From positions 1-8,559 of the forward strand of contig JAGXAX010000049.1 in assembly GCA_018971405.1 (NCBI GenBank): 8,559 nt of DNA, given 5' to 3'. Origin of the DNA: Alphaproteobacteria bacterium (GTDB lineage: Bacteria; Pseudomonadota; Alphaproteobacteria; Micavibrionales; UBA2020). The first letter of the stretch is position 1. The number at the start of each line of letters is the position of its first letter. Below, in pieces: positions 6,486 to 8,559 of the stretch. The position numbers were made by a program, and so were the translations under genes. The notes under the pieces were generated by a model, which saw only the letters and a list, made by a program, of their open reading frames with translations, was not told the DNA's origin and ran no database searches.

Positions 6486-7451
6486 ATGAAAGAAGTCAAG
6501 GTCAAGGTGGCGGACAAGCGTCCGCGCGATTATTACAAGGACATCATAGAATCTTGTAAAAACATAAAGCCTGTGCAAACAGCGGTCGTGCATCCGGTGC
6601 AGGCCGAGGTGATCGAGGCGGTCGTCGATGCTGCGAAGGAAGATTTGATCGTGCCCGTGCTGATCGGCCCGAAGGCGCGGATCGCGGCGGCGGCGCAGGA
6701 GGCGAAAGTGGACATCGGCAAATGGGAGCTGATTGATGTCGAGCACAGCCACGCCGCGGCGGCCAAAGCGGCGGAACTCGCGGCGGCATGCAAGGTCGGC
6801 GCGATCATGAAAGGGTCGCTGCATACGGAAGAGCTGCTGGGCGCGATCGTGCCTTCCACGTCGGGCCTGCGCACGGTGCACCGCATCAGCCACGCCTTCG
6901 TCATGTCGGTGCCGACCTACCACAAGGCGCTGATCGTGACCGACGCAGCGGTCAACATCGCGCCGGATCTTGAAATCAAGGCCGACATCTGCCAGAACGC
7001 GATCAACCTCTGGCGCACGCTGTTCGACCACGAACTGAAGCCGAAAGTCGCCGTTCTCGCCGCGGTCGAGACGGTCAACCCGAAGATGCAGGCGACGATC
7101 GACGCGGCGGCGCTGTGCAAGATGGCGGAACGCGGGCAGATCACGGATGCGGTCATCGACGGCCCGCTCGCCTTCGACAACGCCATCAGCCGCGCGGCGG
7201 CGGAGGAGAAGGGGATTGTTTCCGACGTCGCGGGCGATGCGGATATCCTCGTCGTGCCGGAAATCGAATCCGGCAACATTCTTGCCAAGCAGCTGACTTT
7301 CCTCGGCGGCGCTGACGCGGCGGGGATTGTGCTGGGCGCTCGTGTGCCGATTATCCTGACCAGCCGCGCCGACAACCTGCGCGCGCGGCTCATGTCCTGC
7401 GCGCTGGCGGTGAAGATGTCCGAAGCGCGGCGGACGGGCAAGATCAAATGA
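6486..7451 (+). CDS. pta: Phosphate acetyl/butyryltransferase, short single-domain form
   Basis: The enzyme converts acyl-CoA and phosphate to acyl phosphate and CoA in the cytoplasm, feeding the acetate kinase encoded next. At 321 residues it is the bare PTA_PTB catalytic domain, without the N-terminal regulatory part of E. coli Pta (about 714 residues) or an N-terminal MaoC hydratase domain. Visible motifs are MKGSLHTEELLGA (108-120), a Gly/Asn-rich PEIESGNILAKQL (258-270), GGADAAGIVLGA (274-285) and LTSRAD (291-296). S293 and R294 match the CoA- and catalysis-linked Ser-Arg of Methanosarcina Pta. The later Asp of that enzyme (D316) aligns with Ala300, as expected for Ptb-like and MaoC-Pta types. 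The ribosome binding site AGGA (6475-6478) sits 7 bases before ATG 6486, so the start is secure. The stop overlaps the ackA start (ATGA), indicating coupling. Acetyl-CoA is the likely substrate because the partner is an acetate kinase; propionyl- or butyryl-CoA use is not excluded. Confidence 0.93.
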   Translation: MKEVKVKVADKRPRDYYKDIIESCKNIKPVQTAVVHPVQAEVIEAVVDAAKEDLIVPVLIGPKARIAAAAQEAKVDIGKWELIDVEHSHAAAAKAAELAAACKVGAIMKGSLHTEELLGAIVPSTSGLRTVHRISHAFVMSVPTYHKALIVTDAAVNIAPDLEIKADICQNAINLWRTLFDHELKPKVAVLAAVETVNPKMQATIDAAALCKMAERGQITDAVIDGPLAFDNAISRAAAEEKGIVSDVAGDADILVVPEIESGNILAKQLTFLGGADAAGIVLGARVPIILTSRADNLRARLMSCALAVKMSEARRTGKIK

Positions 7452-8557
7452 CAGGGTCCGTTCTCGTCATTAATGCCGGCTCTTCCAGCGTCAAGTTCAG
7501 CCTGTTTGCGGACAACGCGGAATTAAAACTGCTCGCGGGCGGGCAGGTGGCGGGTATCGGCACCGCGCCGGTCTTCGTCGCTGATGATGAAAAGAAGCCG
7601 CTTGCGCCCGGGAGCACGCATGAAGAGGCGCTGCGCTTCATCCTCGGCTGGATAGAAGAGAAAAAACATCCGCCGATCGGCGTCGCCGCGCACCGCGTGG
7701 TGCACGGCGGCACGCTGTTCCGCGCGCCGGTGGCGGTGACGCCGGAGATCATGGAGAAATTGCGCGGGCTCAAAGCGCTTGCACCGCTGCACCAGCCGCA
7801 CAACCTCGCGGCGATAGATATTTTGACAAAACTCAAGCCGGATATGCGGCAGATCGCCTGTTTCGACACAGCCTTTCATGCGGAGCACGACCCGCTGTTC
7901 GGCGTCTACGCGCTGCCGCCGGAACTGGCGGACAAGGGCATCCGCCGCTACGGGTTCCACGGGCTTTCGTATGAATGGATCGCGCATGTTTTGAGGCGTG
8001 ACCATCCCGCGCTCGCAGGGGGCCGCGTGATCGTCGCGCACCTCGGCAACGGCGCGAGCCTGTGCGCGATGAAAGACGGAAAGAGCGTCGACACCACCAT
8101 GGGCATGACGGCGCTTGACGGCCTGCCGATGGGCACGCGCTCGGGCGCGCTCGATCCCGGCGCGGTCATTTACATGGTGCGCGATCTCGGGCTTTCGCCG
8201 GAAAAAGCCGAGCATATTCTTTACAACGCCTCCGGTCTCAAGGGGCTTTCCGGCCTCAGCAACGACGTGAAAACCCTGCTGGAGAGCGATGATCCGAAAG
8301 CCGCTTTCGCGCTCGATTATTTCTCCTTACGCGTCGCGCAGTTCATGGGCATGATGGCGGTCGCGCTCGGCGGCGTGGACGGCGTCGTCTTCACCGGCGG
8401 CATCGGCGAGCATGCTGCGGCGGTGCGCGAGAATGTCCTGCGCCGCGTGGCGTTCCTGCAGCCTTTTGAAACGCATGTCATCCCCGCCAACGAGGAGCGT
8501 ATCATGGCGATGCATGCCGTCGCGCTGCAGTCCGGCCAGGAGAGAAAAAACGCATGA
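7448..8557 (+). CDS. ackA: Acetate kinase (acetate/propionate kinase family)
   Basis: AckA interconverts acetyl phosphate plus ADP with acetate plus ATP. With pta it forms the overflow and substrate-level phosphorylation route. The 369-residue protein is complete, somewhat shorter than the usual 390-400. It carries the ASKHA-fold signatures: VINAGSSSVKFSLF (7-20, N9), HRVVHGG (82-88, R83), LAPLHQPHN (111-119, H115), CFDTAFH (138-144, D140), RRYGFHGLS (166-174, H171), AHLGNGAS (197-204, H198), GTRSGALDPG (229-238, R231), FTGGIGEHA (315-323) and NEER near the C-terminus (348-351). These match the acetate- and nucleotide-binding residues known from Methanosarcina acetate kinase. The start ATG 7448 overlaps the pta stop by four bases. 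The stop TGA 8555-8557 is itself overlapped by an ATG, so the operon probably continues. Propionate may be a secondary substrate, as in many family members. Confidence 0.97.
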   Translation: MTGSVLVINAGSSSVKFSLFADNAELKLLAGGQVAGIGTAPVFVADDEKKPLAPGSTHEEALRFILGWIEEKKHPPIGVAAHRVVHGGTLFRAPVAVTPEIMEKLRGLKALAPLHQPHNLAAIDILTKLKPDMRQIACFDTAFHAEHDPLFGVYALPPELADKGIRRYGFHGLSYEWIAHVLRRDHPALAGGRVIVAHLGNGASLCAMKDGKSVDTTMGMTALDGLPMGTRSGALDPGAVIYMVRDLGLSPEKAEHILYNASGLKGLSGLSNDVKTLLESDDPKAAFALDYFSLRVAQFMGMMAVALGGVDGVVFTGGIGEHAAAVRENVLRRVAFLQPFETHVIPANEERIMAMHAVALQSGQERKNA

Positions 8558-8559
8558 TG
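8554..8559 (+). other. Probable start of a third gene in the pta-ackA operon, cut by the window edge
   Basis: The last six bases are ATGATG. The first ATG (8554-8556) overlaps the ackA stop TGA (8555-8557) in the same ATGA arrangement that joins pta to ackA. GGAG at 8539-8542 lies 11 bases before it and could serve as a slightly distant ribosome binding site. In several alphaproteobacteria a fabI-type enoyl-ACP reductase gene follows pta/ackA, but no product sequence is visible here, so the identity is open. Confidence 0.35.

Overview
The window is about 62% G+C and reads entirely on the + strand. Seven coding regions are supported, packed with little intergenic space. Codon choice and the best-recognised proteins (a short Ptb-like phosphate acyltransferase overlapping an acetate kinase, and an FhaC/ShlB-type transporter with an FGxAYDPSE loop) suggest an uncultured-type alphaproteobacterium. 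This placement is inference; there is no rRNA or marker gene here.

Left block (2-4232): three genes for envelope or exported proteins. The first is a coiled-coil protein entering from the left edge. The second is a signal-peptide-bearing protein of two small Cys-containing domains joined by an Ala/Pro/Val-rich linker. The third is a two-partner-secretion outer-membrane transporter (TpsB: two POTRA domains plus a 16-strand barrel). No TpsA exoprotein lies in the window. The transporter has Ser where the family normally has the Arg of its loop-6 plug motif. A 9-bp direct repeat with 22-bp spacing lies just upstream of it.

Middle block (4325-6405): tgt and qng1, translationally coupled by a short overlap. 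The TGT keeps all catalytic and zinc residues. Its insertion after the TDSGG motif and its GGSLG pocket loop resemble the chlamydial queuine-inserting TGT rather than the preQ1-inserting enzyme. The second gene is a clear member of the queuosine-5'-phosphate N-glycosylase family (Qng1, formerly DUF2419), best known from eukaryotes. Together they make a compact queuine-salvage unit: Qng1 releases queuine from Q nucleotide and TGT inserts queuine directly into tRNA. This is the most interesting system in the window, and it suggests a bacterium that takes Q from its surroundings, host or prey.

Right block (6486-8559): pta-ackA with an ATGA overlap, converting acyl-CoA through acyl phosphate to the free acid with ATP formation. 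An ATGATG at the right edge, overlapping the ackA stop, probably starts a third gene. The leader of this operon holds a perfect inverted repeat, one arm of which recurs at the start of pta.

No RNA genes, CRISPR arrays, insertion sequences or prophage genes were seen. No gene-free stretch exceeds about 130 bases.
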